Below are positions 1-11,100 of a DNA stretch of 42,500 bases, in pieces. Every line of letters begins with the position of its first letter. The first letter of the stretch is position 1. A program made the translations under genes and the position numbers. The DNA is from Prorocentrum cordatum. Taxonomy: Eukaryota; Sar; Dinophyceae; Prorocentrales; Prorocentraceae. The stretch is taken from NCBI GenBank assembly GCA_963575745.1, contig CAUYUJ010015306.1:162501-205000 (forward strand), given 5' to 3'. The notes beneath the pieces are model-generated. The model was given only the letters and a program-made list of their open reading frames with translations. It did no database searches and was not told the DNA's origin.

Positions 1-240
1 CTAGGGACCCTCTTGGGACGCATCTTGGAGGCCTCTTGGGGCCTCGTGGGGACCTCTTGGGCCGTCTTGGAGGCCTCTAGGCTCGTCTTGGGGCCATCTT
101 GGGCGTCTGGGAGCGCTCGTTTGGCGTCTCGGGGCCCTCGTGGGCCGTCTTGGAGGCCTCTTGGAGCCTTCTGGGCCCGTCTTGATCCCCTTTTGGGCCC
201 AAAAGAGCCCCGTGACGCGCTCGTACTGGGCCCGGGGGGG
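1..240. repeat. GGCCTCTTGGGG-type short-motif repeat block
   Basis: Loosely periodic 10-15 bp units built on cttggggcctcttgg and gccgtcttgg. The same family recurs at 16246-16810, 17085-17190, 27040-27600, 28070-28130, 28215-28260, 28360-28410, 29950-30035, 36720-36985 and 39755-40005. Translations give Leu-Gly-Ala-Ser-Trp-rich peptides in every frame, so the open frames over it are not taken as genes. Confidence 0.85.
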
Positions 241-295
241 GGGGTCAAATCTCCGGTTTGGGGTCCCTGGGGGGGGGATTATGGGGGGGGGGACT
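231..295. repeat. G-run cluster
   Basis: Several runs of seven to eleven G within 65 bp, directly after the first repeat block. Nothing else was recognised between 300 and 520. Confidence 0.9.
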
Positions 296-526
296 ATCTC
301 ACACGCCTAGAGACCCACAAGGGGTCGGCGGATTATTGCATGTCGCTCGACCGGGGAGGGCGAAACGTGTGTGAGCAGGGGGGGCGGCACGACATCCCTT
401 GCCTGCAGCTCATTGCGGTCGTGGTCGCTCCCGTTCGTGGCGCCCTCGGGCACGAGAGAGACCGGTGGCATGCATTTCTGCCGGCCCTCTCGCTGACCCG
501 TCCTCTCGTCCACCCTTCAAGTAGTG

Positions 527-668
527 GCGAAGCGTCCTGGCTCGCCTATAGCCCACCAAAGAATGTGCTGAGAACCTCCTGTGGTTTGCACGAAATGTTC
601 TCATAACATTTCTGGCTGAGTATGTCTTGCTTGAACACATCGGCTTTATGCTATAAGAACATTTGTTG
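527..668 (+). repeat. Dispersed repeat, copy 1 (second copy 31776-31915)
   Basis: Shares gcgaagcgtcctgg, tgtggtttgcacgaa, tttctggc and gctataaga in the same order and spacing with 31776-31915. The two copies are clearly related but diverged. No coding potential was seen. Confidence 0.85.
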
Positions 669-975
669 CTCTCAAAACATGTTTGGGTTCTAAGAACCTT
701 TCGTGGTAGGCCTAAAGGAATGCCGGGACGGTCGGTCCCTGCTCAACACCCTGTCTCGAACACCTTATTTGGAGCCCGCCTTTGCACAAAAGCCTTGCCC
801 AGCCGATCGACAGACCGAGTTCTCGAGGTGCGAGGTGAGGGCTCGGGTGTTCCGAGGATCGGGCACGAGGCAGGCGGTCGTTCGGGAGGGCGCGTCGCGC
901 CCGCAACTCGCCCGAGCGAAGTTGATGGGGCATCGGACAGCGCACTCGAGTGATGCCTCCCTGCTCCTCACTCGG

Positions 976-1450
976 CGCCGGGCGAGGGGGGCAAGTGAGA
1001 AGGAGAAGGCCGTCTTGCGAAGGCGGCGGGGCTTCTCAGAAGCCCTCCTGCTTTCTGCGTCTTCGGGAAAGGGGACTTCCAAGCTGGAGGGTTTCTCCGA
1101 AGGGTTTAGGCGGCCCGTCCTCCTCCTCCTCCTCCTCCTCCTCCTCCTCCTCCTCCTCCCTCCCTCCCTCCCTCCCTCCCTCCCTCCCCCTCCCTCCCTC
1201 CCTCCCTCCCTCCCTCCCTCCTCCTCCCTCCTCCTCCTCCTCCTCCTCCCCTCCTCCTCCACCCCTCCTCCCCCTCCCCTCCTCCTCCTCTCCCCCTCCC
1301 CCCTCCTCCTCCTCCTCCTCCTCCTCCTCCTCCTCCTCCTCCTCCTCCTCCTCGGGTCGCCTACGGCCCCAGGGGGTGCCGTGCATTCCGAGCCTTCTGA
1401 GAAGGCACGCCCCTTCTCACCTCCCCCCCGGGCTCGCTGCCAGCTCGCCG
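976..1450. mobile_element. Foldback element: inverted arms around a CTC/CCCT microsatellite core
   Basis: Left arm 976-1046 contains gcgaggggggcaagtgagaa, gaaggcggcgggg and cttctcagaag. Right arm 1386-1450 is its inverted, diverged counterpart (gccttctgagaaggc, ccttctcac, gctcgccg). The same arm module occurs twice more as an inverted pair at 35217-35290 and 35780-35872. The core (1116-1355) is a triplet/tetranucleotide tract. Confidence 0.7.
1116..1355. repeat. (CTC)n / (CCCT)n compound microsatellite
   Basis: CTC units, then CCCT units, then CTC again. Pro/Ser/Leu or Glu/Arg/Gly-rich frames across it are artefacts. Confidence 0.97.
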
Positions 1451-1998
1451 CTCGTCCGTCGGACCACGTGCGCCGCTCGTGAGGGGGCCGTACCTCCGAG
1501 GGAGGGTCTGGACAAGTGGACGCTGCTGCTTCCGCCGCGGAGGGCGGGGCAGAGGGCCGGCGGAGGCCAGCGCAGGCAGGATCGGGAGCCTCGAGGCGGG
1601 GGCCGATGCAAGCGGGGGTCGGCCAGGGCGCCCGATGTTGCAGGATCCTGCGGGGCCAGGGTCGCACTGACCCGGGCTTGGGCGCAGGATCCTGCATGAT
1701 CTTTCGCGTTGACCCAGGTTTGAGCGCAGGATCTTGCAGGAGTCTGCAAGGCCTGACTGACCCGGGTCTGGATTGGCCCGGGCCTGAAGATGCCCGACAG
1801 GACGCTTGCCGAGGTTGGCGGAATCCAGCGGGAGCAAGAGAAGTTTTCGCCCAGGGGTGCAGTCTTCGTTTCGGTTTCCGTGCTTCATGAGCGCCCACGC
1901 GGTACGGTTCAATGCAGGTTCCGCGGGTCACTGCTCCGATTTAATCTCCAGTGATTCCTTATGCATCACATTTGTTCTGCAATGCTTCCTCTGCGGAG

Positions 1999-2046
1999 GC
2001 CCTTCAGATGGCCAACGCTACATTGGCAGATATACACGGTGTCGAG
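1999..2046 (+). CDS. HYOU1: HYOU1-like exon 1 in window: end of ATPase domain ([16 protein letters not shown])
   Basis: Sixteen codons, phase 0 at both ends. The peptide matches the helix before the last ATPase-domain strand of GRP170 proteins (human QALQSAEMSLDEIEQV). The acceptor is ctgcggag before 1999 and the donor is gtcttt at 2047. The next exon opens with [12 protein letters not shown], which continues the family sequence directly. ANATL contains an N-glycosylation sequon. The exact 5' edge could be a few bases earlier, because the family normally has a Glu just before ALQ, which the bases gag supply here. Confidence 0.72.
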
Positions 2047-2115
2047 GTCTTTCCTGACTTCGGGGCAGGAGCTTTCAGGTGGCGCAGCAAGAGCATCGCG
2101 AGTTGGGAACATGGA

Positions 2116-2161
<46 letters not shown>

Positions 2162-5100
2162 CGACGGGCACACTGATGGTTTTGCGTATGACTGGAGCCG
2201 ACTCATTGGTTTTGCGTACAGTTTGGCCATGTTTTTGTTGCTTGTCTCAATGCAAAGTTTCGCGTGTCGCATTGTATCATCAGTCATCTCGTCTGGTCTC
2301 TCATTACTGCATGAGCTCTCGCAGTTCAAATATTCGCGTATGATTTTTGCAGACGGGTAACGACATCGGATAATATTTGAACACCTTAACCCCATGCCAG
2401 TGCGATAGGCTTTTGGGAAATATGTGTTGCATGTGCACACTTGCGCCTCGGACGTACACACGTGTGCATGCCACGGCCAGTTTGCACCGTGTCCTTTACA
2501 TCTATTGCTTGGTGAGTTCTGTGCCGTTGGCAAGTCTGTGGTCGTCTCGGTGTGATGTTGCACCGCCCTGGAGAGCGCCAGGTCGTTGGCGGAGCCTGGC
2601 GAGTGCCAAAAGTGCAGAGCATTCTCACCGACTACCTTGAAAGCGGCGAGAAGAAGCTGCCACTCGGGCTCGCTGTGGTCGGCAACTCCAAAGGGTATGG
2701 TCACGCCGAGGTGTTGTTTGCGATCGGCGCCGTTGGGGCCTGGGGGGCACAACGCCGTCCTCGTCGAGCCGCTCGGGGCGCGGCGGAGAGCCCCTGTCCG
2801 CCCCTCGGGGTGCCCCCCCCCCAGGACGCCGGGTTGCAAATCACAACCTTTGCAGACCACACCCTTCGGTGTCGCCGAGCTTTGGGGAGGGCCCTCTCTT
2901 TCGCTCGGCGGGGCCTCTCTGTGCGCGCGCAGCGGAGGGGGGTTGGCCGGGCGAGGAGGGCAGCCTCAGAGGCTGACAGGAGGGACCCCTCCGAGAAGGC
3001 CCCCCCCCCCCAGCCTTCAAGGATTCAAGCAAACGTAAGCATGGATTGAGGCACGAAGATTCTAGTGGAAGCCCATGCCAAGAAACACCCGGCTTGCCTC
3101 AAGGGTGCCGTGGTGTTCTTGGGTTTCGATGGCTTTGCTATGGAAAGCGTGATCTTCCCACGCCAAAAATCAATGGACGCCCTGGGGTCTCAGGGTTGGG
3201 TTTCGTGTGGAAGGTTTCTTGTGGTCAAGCTCCTGCTGTAGTCGCCGTTTTTGATTTATTTTTTCGCCGATAGGCGCGGGTCCCCGGCCCCCCCCCTTCC
3301 CCCTCCCCCGTGGACCAGAGTTCGGCTGCTTCTGTCGGGTGCTTTTGGCAATTGGTCAGGATCTTTCTCCCCATTCTCCTGGCGCGACCGGTAAAAGCAG
3401 ATCGACGAAGCACTGGCCCAGACCCAGATCCCCCCCCTCCCCCTCCCATTCGGCCACACGTCGAAACCCGGAATAAGAAAATGCCTGCCTGAGCGGCGGG
3501 CCTCGGTTCCCCACAACATCGGCGTGATGCGTCACCAAATGGGGCGGCCTTGGCCTCATATTTCGGGGGTCCCTTCCCCAATACGTGGATCTGGCACCCA
3601 CAGGCGAGATCCACTCATCCCTAATCCATGCGCCCAATCGATGAGTTTGAAAACGCTGGGGGCGCGTTTGCCAGTTCAACATCGACGTGGCCTTACCGTT
3701 TTAGGCGCATGTTCTGTTATGTTTTCGCGTCCAGGATCGGCACGTGACTCGCATGCTCGTTTTCTTTCCCTTCTCGCTACGTGTTTAATGCGTTTTTTTA
3801 CTTACATTGGGTCAACATGGCAAACGCGACCGGGGCCCTCTGGGCGAAAAAAAATGTTTGCTAATCTCGGGAGAAATCTCCAAACGAGGTCGGCCATTAT
3901 CAAAATCTCCAGAAAATAATCGGCTCAAGAAATCGTTGGGACAATTTCCAGGAAATCTCCAGGCTCTCAGAAATACCCGCGGAAATCTCTGGTAAATTCC
4001 TGCGTTGCAGGAATTCCGAGGCGGGAATTTATCCATATCCACCGCCTGGAGGGTCAGTTATCGGAGCCTCGGCAGGCGGTGGATATGGACATATTCGGGC
4101 CCCCGGGAGCCGAGAGATATCCATATTCACCGCCCGCTTGGGCACCAGGACGTCGGTTCCCAGGCGGTGGATATGGATAAATCCCCGCCTCGCAAAAATC
4201 TCAGGAGCGTTTCCGGAACACCTCCCGAACATCTCCGGGAAATCTCCAGATAATCTACAAACACGCGTATTCACCCATCTTTGCATACGTAGCACCCCGC
4301 AGTCGCGGATAAGAGTGAGGGTGCGGCGGGGACGTCTGCAGTCTGCGAGGCTCTGAAGAAGCCCGCCGCAGGCGCTTAATTTTTTCAAGTTGACCGCCGC
4401 ATGCGCCGATGTTTTCATCAAAGCAATGTGGGTGGGTCGCGGGATGGGTCGCGGGTGGGTCGCGGGTGGGTCGCAGGTGGGTCTCGGGTGGGTCGCGGTT
4501 GGGTCGCGGGCTTGGTCGTGGATGGGTCGCAGGTGGGTCGCGGAGGGTGGGTCGCGGGTGGGTCGCGGGGTGGGTCGCGGGTGGGTCGCGGGTGGGTCGC
4601 GTGTTGGGTCGCGAATGGGTCGCAGGTGGGTCGGGGGCGGGTCGTGGGGTGGGTCGCGGGATGGGTCGATGGCCGGGTCGCGGGGGGGATGGCGCCTAAT
4701 AACAACAACAACAACCACAACAACAAGAACAACAACAACAACAACAACACCAAACACAACAATTGCAACAACAACAAAAACCAAACGAGCAACCGCACAA
4801 ATAAAGAATTAAGCAAAACCAAACGAACGAACAATCAAACGATGAAACAAACAAACAAACAACAATAACAACAACAATAACAATCTGCACCGCGGGGTAT
4901 AACCTAAGTCACGCACCCAGGTACAGTGAATGACCGTTCGCCCCCTCACTATGATATTTAAATTTATATATACATATTCTCACATACAAATGCGTATACT
5001 CGTTTATAAACGCATATCGTACACGGATTTTGCGTAACAGTACTTATAGACATGTGTAGATCTGTGCACATGTGAATATTTACAGATATGCGGCGAGGTG

Positions 5101-8100
5101 TTGGTTTGTAAGCTGTTGTTTATGTTACTATGTTCATGGCTTCCAATGGCGTGATGTCGCTGGTGGTACGATGTGTGATGTGTCACAAGAACAGTTGCAT
5201 GTTCACTCATACATTGTATGTTTGTATGCAACACACTCGTTCACAGCAACCCTTGCGAAACTAACTATTCGTGCGCGCGTGCGGTTACAGCTGCATACAC
5301 GGATGCAACTGCACAGCCGCATGCATTCGCAATCGCGTATCCGTTTACGTCTTTCTGTGCACATGCGTGCACACATAAGAAATACTATTTCACCCGCGCC
5401 GATCCTTCGCCCAAGAGTGCCCGCAGTGGTTCTCGATTTTGCAAGCTCCCGACACTCGAAGGCGCCCGAAGACGCCCCAAAGGCGCCCCAACACGGCCCC
5501 CCAAAGGCCCGAGACGGCCAAAGTTGGCCTGAGAGGTCATGTGCGAGTGCGTCTGCTCCTGCGTTTCCATCAGATCTCGGTTATCCCTCCCTCGTCCTAT
5601 TCTCCTCGCCCCGTTTCCTGAACACTTTGAGAGCGGAACGAATGGAGGCGGGAGGATTGCGGGAGATAGAGGGGGGCGAGGAGGACCATGCAGGGAGGGA
5701 GGCAAGAACAGATCCGAGAGGGAGGAGGCAAGGCAGGGATGCGATGACGATGGAGAGAGTGGAGGGGGACGGCGCAATTCACATGGGATTCTGCCCCATC
5801 GTTCTTCCCCCATCTGAAATCATACCGTCCCAGGCCCACCAGGATTGGCCCTCCCCCATTCTTGTCCACTAAATTGCGCGCGCTCTTGTTTGTTCCAACG
5901 CATCATTTTACGATAACCTCTAGCAGAAAAAAACAGCGCAACGCCCGCACGATAATGTACGGATCGAAGTCCGGCCAAGTCACATTAGTTATGCAACCGT
6001 TCTAATATCAGAGCATCAAGACACCTTTGGCATTGCATCACAAATATTGTTTTTTCTGGCCACGCAGATTTGCGAAGATCGCTGTGGAACCATCTGCCGT
6101 TGGCAATCTCGCCCAGAATTCGGATTCTCATCTCTCCTGTCTCCCCTGGCGGTGCGTCTGCGTTGTCCTGGATGCGCCCAGTGCGCGAACCCGTATCAAA
6201 CCACTCGGTGCCATGCGGGCCCCACGCGCACGCCGCCCCGCGCGCGTATCCAAATCTGTCCAAGCCCATTGGTTGTGGGAGGACGTCAAGATATCAGCGG
6301 TTAAGCATCACGTACTTTTCAGCACGAGCTGCCAGGCTCCCCGCACCCACGCGCGCACAATTCTCCACCATCCGCATTACCAGCGCCGCCGCATCACCGC
6401 CGTTATCGTCGTCGCCGACAGCCGCCATTGCCGTCGTCATCAGTCAATCTCATTCATCGCCGAAACATGGACATCATCGTCATCGCCATCACCGCCACCA
6501 GCATCGCTACTATCATCCGCGTTGCCGCCAGTCTCGACGTCATCATGATACCGCACCCGCCCGGGTCACCGACCCGCACTGAAGTGCCCGCGCGCCTTTG
6601 AAACGTGCTGGGAAGTTTCCATAGGTAAATGTCATCGCGGCCTCATCGGTCGTGCCAAACCAGCTGGCCGCTCTGCGCGCGAGCTTGTGCGCTAGCGCAG
6701 CCCCAGAGATGCGCTTGCCAGTGTCAAGCTGATACCCGAATCGCGGCCACATGGGAGGATTGGGGTGCTTGTGCGAGCAGTGGAGTTTTCACATTCAAGT
6801 TCCGCAGCGCGATTAAGGTACATACATGTTCCAATCCAGCTTGCGCCACATAGCTTACACGACATGGCGTGCACCGCATGGTTTACATCACGCACCTTGC
6901 ACCACACAGCTTGCACCACGCAGATTGCAACGCGCAGCCTACACATAGCTTGCACACCGCGTAGCGTGCACCACGTAGCATACACCATATCGTTTGCACA
7001 GCACAGCTTGCACCACACAGCTTGAGCCACATAGACTCTTTCAACTATATTGTGACACGTGGCTTACACATCCACATCTATAGTGCAATACTGTGTTGGT
7101 TTGGGCCTACCCCGCAAGCAACGTGGATACGCGCTGGTTTGTTTGTGTCTGGCAGCCGCCATATGTATGGCGTTCAGAGACAGTGCCGATAGAAATTTGG
7201 TGTGGGTTGGCCTGGCGCACAGGGCCCCCTGGGGGTGCGAGGCGGTGGCAGAGAACAAGAAGGCCACGACGTCAGTCCCAGGGCGGCATGGGGGTCAAAA
7301 GGCCTGCGTGGCACCACTCCCTCCTGTCATTGGCGGCCGTCTCGTCAAGGACTGGAAGGGGGAGGAGGTCGACGACCTCCCCCTTCAGAGCCCCCTCTTG
7401 GACCCCCATCGCAGCCCCGAGACGCCGCCCAAAAAAACCCAGCAACCGCCGGAGGCCTCCCAAAACTTCGCCCCCCCTTCTATCGCCATCGTCTCCACAT
7501 CATGCTTGTTCCGTCCTGACCACTCCTGGGTTGCGCTCTGGCCAGCTGTGGCGACGAGAACCCCCCCAGAGGTCCGAAAGGGCACGGATCGAGAAGCTCG
7601 AGATTCGAGCTTTCTGCTACCCTTTCCTGGCTTCTAGGGAGGAGGAGGAGGAGGAGGAGGAGAACGATGAGGAGGAGAACGAGGAGGAGGAGGAGGAGGA
7701 GGAGGAGGAGGAGGAGGAGGGATGGAGGACGGAGGAATGGAGGAAGGAGGAGCAGAAAGAGGAGCAGGAGGAGATGAGAACTCGTTTTCATCTTGCTCGA
7801 TCCTCGAAGCCTTGGTCCTCTGGCCTCTCCACCAGTGGGGGTGGGTCCGCCCGCTGGGCGGGGGGCGCGGCGAGCGCAGGCAGCACCTCAACGGCGAGGA
7901 GGCGGGGGCGCTCGGCGCCGCGCTGGTCGCCGCGAACTCCAGCAGTTCCTTCCGGGCGCGCGCCCCCGCTCCAGAGGAGAAGAGTGGAGGGAGGAGGAGG
8001 AGGAGGAGGAGGAGGAGGAGGAGGAGAGTTCCTCTTCCTCCTCCTCATCCTCCTCCTCCTCCTCCTCCTCCCCTTGAGGGGACGAGGGAACTCGGCCCTC

Positions 8101-11100
8101 GGAAATCCGCGAAAAGACGCCAGAGGGCTTCGCCGCCGGGAGTGTGCACTGATTGCGCTGCCAGGCGCCACGCAGACCGGGTGAGGGAGGGGTCGACCCG
8201 AGCGGTGCTTTGGCGATCTCCTGGGCCGTGTTCGTTTCGGTCTCGTGCTGCAGCAGGGGCGAACGGGAGCCAAAGAGCGAGGGAAGACGAGAGCAAGACG
8301 AGCACGAATCACAGCGTTTGGGTCGATCCTTGGGGTGAGGGAGGATGCGGTGGACTCGTGTTCGCGGTTCCGTGGGTTCGGCTGCGTCTCAGTCGGTCGC
8401 GTTCGATCGGTTCGGGTTGGGTCGGTCATTGTGTCGCTGCCGGGTCGCTGCGCCCTTCTTCGGGTTGACCCAAGAGGGGGTCCAGCGACAAGGGGGTGGT
8501 GCAATAGATTCGGTGCAATTGAGTTGTGGGGTTGCAATACGTTGGGGGCGTGCAATACGTTCCGGAGCGCAAATTGTATCGCTGGATTTTCGCGTGCAAT
8601 ACACTATTTGCAATACAATGCAACAACATTCTCCGGCGCAGTACGTTTGCAACACAATTGCCCCAAATCTAGAGCACCACCCACTTTCAGCTGGACCCCC
8701 TCTTGGGTCACCCAAACTTCTGGGCTGCCTGTTTGCCTTGCGGTGTTGGCAGGTCTTCGTTTCGCTGCCGCTTCGGTCAGATTTTTTCGGTGTTGCTGTC
8801 GTTGTGCACAGCCGCGGGGGAGGCCAGGAGGAGTGGTAGTTTCTCGGAGGCGAGGAGGGCGGCGGCGGCGGGAGGAGGAGGAGGAGGAGCTGGAACGTGA
8901 GTAGGAGGAGCGGATGGAGGAGGGAGGAGGAGGAGTAGGAGGATGAGGAGGGCAAGGCGGAGGACGAGGGGGAGGAGGAGGAGGAGGAGGAGGAGGAGGA
9001 GGAGGAGGAGGAGGAGGAGGAGGAGGAGGAGGAGGAGGAGGAGGAGGAGGAGGAGGAGGAGGAGGAGGAGGAGGAGGAGGAGGAGGAGAAGGAGGATGGG
9101 AACGGAGGAGGGAGGAGAAAGAGGAGAAGGAGGAGGGAGGAGGATGAGGGATCTGAGGAGCAGGGATCCGAGGATGAGGACAGGTGGTCAAAGGTGGCGA
9201 TGGATGATGCGCAGGAGCAGGGGGAACGGAATGATGAGGAATGGCAGGGGAGTCAGTTGTAGGACATTGGCAGCAAGATGGAGAGGAGGAGGTACTGTCC
9301 GCACGCTCCCTGGCGAGTGCATTTTGAGGCGCCAGGGCAGATCTCGTATCATCTACGTCCTTGGCACACTCCGCAGCCAGTGCAGGCAGATCAATACCAG
9401 ACGCAGAAGTTATGTTTCCAGACCCCCAGGTGCCAGCAGGAAAACCAGAAATCGAACATGTTGCCAGATTTGTTGTAGAGTTCGATCGGGCCTCTGGAGA
9501 CCCGTCGTGGACCATCACATATGTATCCGCGATCAAGCTGTTGCCTTGGTGAGGGCGTGATAAAGTTTAGGGCCCACGTGTCGCAAACAACACATGACGT
9601 CGGAGGGCGGGCCTAGGTGCTGCCCCGCTCGCTTAGTACAAGTTTCCTCGTGCACATATTTCATCATCGGGCGGCGCACTGTGATTGGAGATGCATTTTA
9701 AAGACATTGGCGTTGAGCGTCCCACGACGGGCCTGCTTCAAGCACCTCACCCCGCTTCCCGTGGATCCTGCCCATGCGGCCACTTGTGTGGCGCAGATGT
9801 TTCAGCGTGCCTGCAAGGAGCCTGTGACGGGCAGCATGTTCATGGCATGTGTGTTGCGTGAGTTTGTGTCTGACCTTCTGAAGCGAAGGTCAAGAAGATT
9901 TTCTTTTCAGACTTCTCGGCGCACGAGTACGCCGTGCAGGTGTTCGGCCGCAGCGGTGTCCAGTCTTGGTTCACGCCGGATAGTTTATCGTGTCGTTGTT
10001 CATCGATAGCAGGATGGGTCCAGTCATGTTTGTTCATAGTTTCTAGGCGAGTTGTTGCATCCGAAATTTGCGGACATTTGTGTTTGTGTTGTGTGTGTCG
10101 GATTACACGGAAAAAAACCTCGTGTGCAGGCACGGCACGGCCTTGTGCGATAAGTCACATTGAACGGTTATCGCAGCCCAGTTCGAGAGTCTCCGTCTCG
10201 CGGCCTCCCGCCATGAGATCAATGCCGTCGTCTAGTAGTCCAGCTTGGTTGTGGGAGGTTGGACGTTGCGTTTCCATTCCTCGGCCTGTTGAAGATGTTT
10301 CCTCTCGAGAGGGGATGTTCATCCAGTGCAGCAGTGGACGACGTACCCCTTGGATAGGCAAGGGTCGTCGCTCAGTGAATTGATGCGTTGCTCGTCACCT
10401 GGGGTACCGCTTGTCTCCCATTGCCTTCTTGGCATTGGAGGTGCGCGATTACGTGCCATTTTCGTGCGCAAGTGGAACTAAATTTATGGGTTCGGTCGCC
10501 GCTAAACCGTCCGAGTACACATGAATGTATCTGCACATGTAGCTATTTGCATATATATATATATAAATGAATATATACATATATATACATATATATGAAC
10601 ATATATATATATATATGTATTTTCCCCTGACAGTGCTTGCATTTAGGGTTTCTTCCTTCTGCCCTAAGGAACGCCCCGTCGCCGCCTCGTCGCCGCCCGT
10701 CGTCTGGGCCTGAAACTTGGTGCGGCGTCTATGTCGCCGCCGTCGACGCCCTGTCTCCGCCTCGTCGCCGCCCGTCGTCTGGGCCTGAAATTTGGTGTGG
10801 CGGCTGTCGCCGCCGTCGCCGCCGCCCCGTCGCCGCCTCGTCGCCGCCTGTCGTCTGGGCCTGAAACTTGGTGCGGTGGCTATCTCGCCGCCGTCCCCAC
10901 CCCGTCGCCACCTCGTCGCCACAAGACTGCACCACCGAATGAAATGCACCACATTGAGTGCATCACAACAATTGCACCACATTTACTCCACCACATCGAA
11001 TGCACCACATAGATCGCACCACATATATTGTACCTGGTAGCTTGCACCACATAGATTGCACCGCACTTACGCCATCACACCGATTGCTAGAGTCACTGTT

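Larger units (their letters stand above)
2668..7879 (+). other. Intron 2 (GC...AG), 5.2 kb, filled with repeats
   Basis: Besides the repeats listed separately, it holds C-rich runs at 2810-2822, 2998-3012 and 3285-3445. From 4900 to 6835 and from 7073 to 7630 the sequence is mixed and non-repetitive; no gene, RNA or family match was recognised there. The frames around 5385-5870 and 6027-6580 are open but show no protein-like features. Confidence 0.7.
7956..9888 (+). other. Intron 3 (GC...AG), 1.9 kb
   Basis: It contains the triplet hairpin at 7984-8075, the MITE-like element at 8462-8713 and the long GGA tract at 8868-9150. Between 9151 and 9888 the sequence is mixed and no gene was recognised. 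Long Arg- or Pro-rich frames across it are translations of the triplet tract. Confidence 0.7.

Noticed and set aside
403-446. Peptide LIAVVVAPVR after cctgcag as an exon just upstream of exon 1
   Set aside because: It resembles the family segment before ALQMANATL, but the GC donor after it leaves a phase that the acceptor at 1999 cannot match, and the match is short.
765-1931. 388-codon minus-strand frame and other long frames at 7-9.5 kb, 14.4-15.4 kb, 22 kb and 27 kb
   Set aside because: They are translations of triplet tracts and stop-poor GC-rich repeats, with low-complexity products.
7014-7032. Relic of the dinoflagellate spliced leader (cttgagcca on the minus side); also ggctcaag at 3920
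   Set aside because: Only 8-9 bases match, and the first lies in a tandem repeat with the same letters.
6838-7072. CRISPR-like array
   Set aside because: Units are contiguous, degenerate and 14-17 bp long, without spacers; the genome is eukaryotic.
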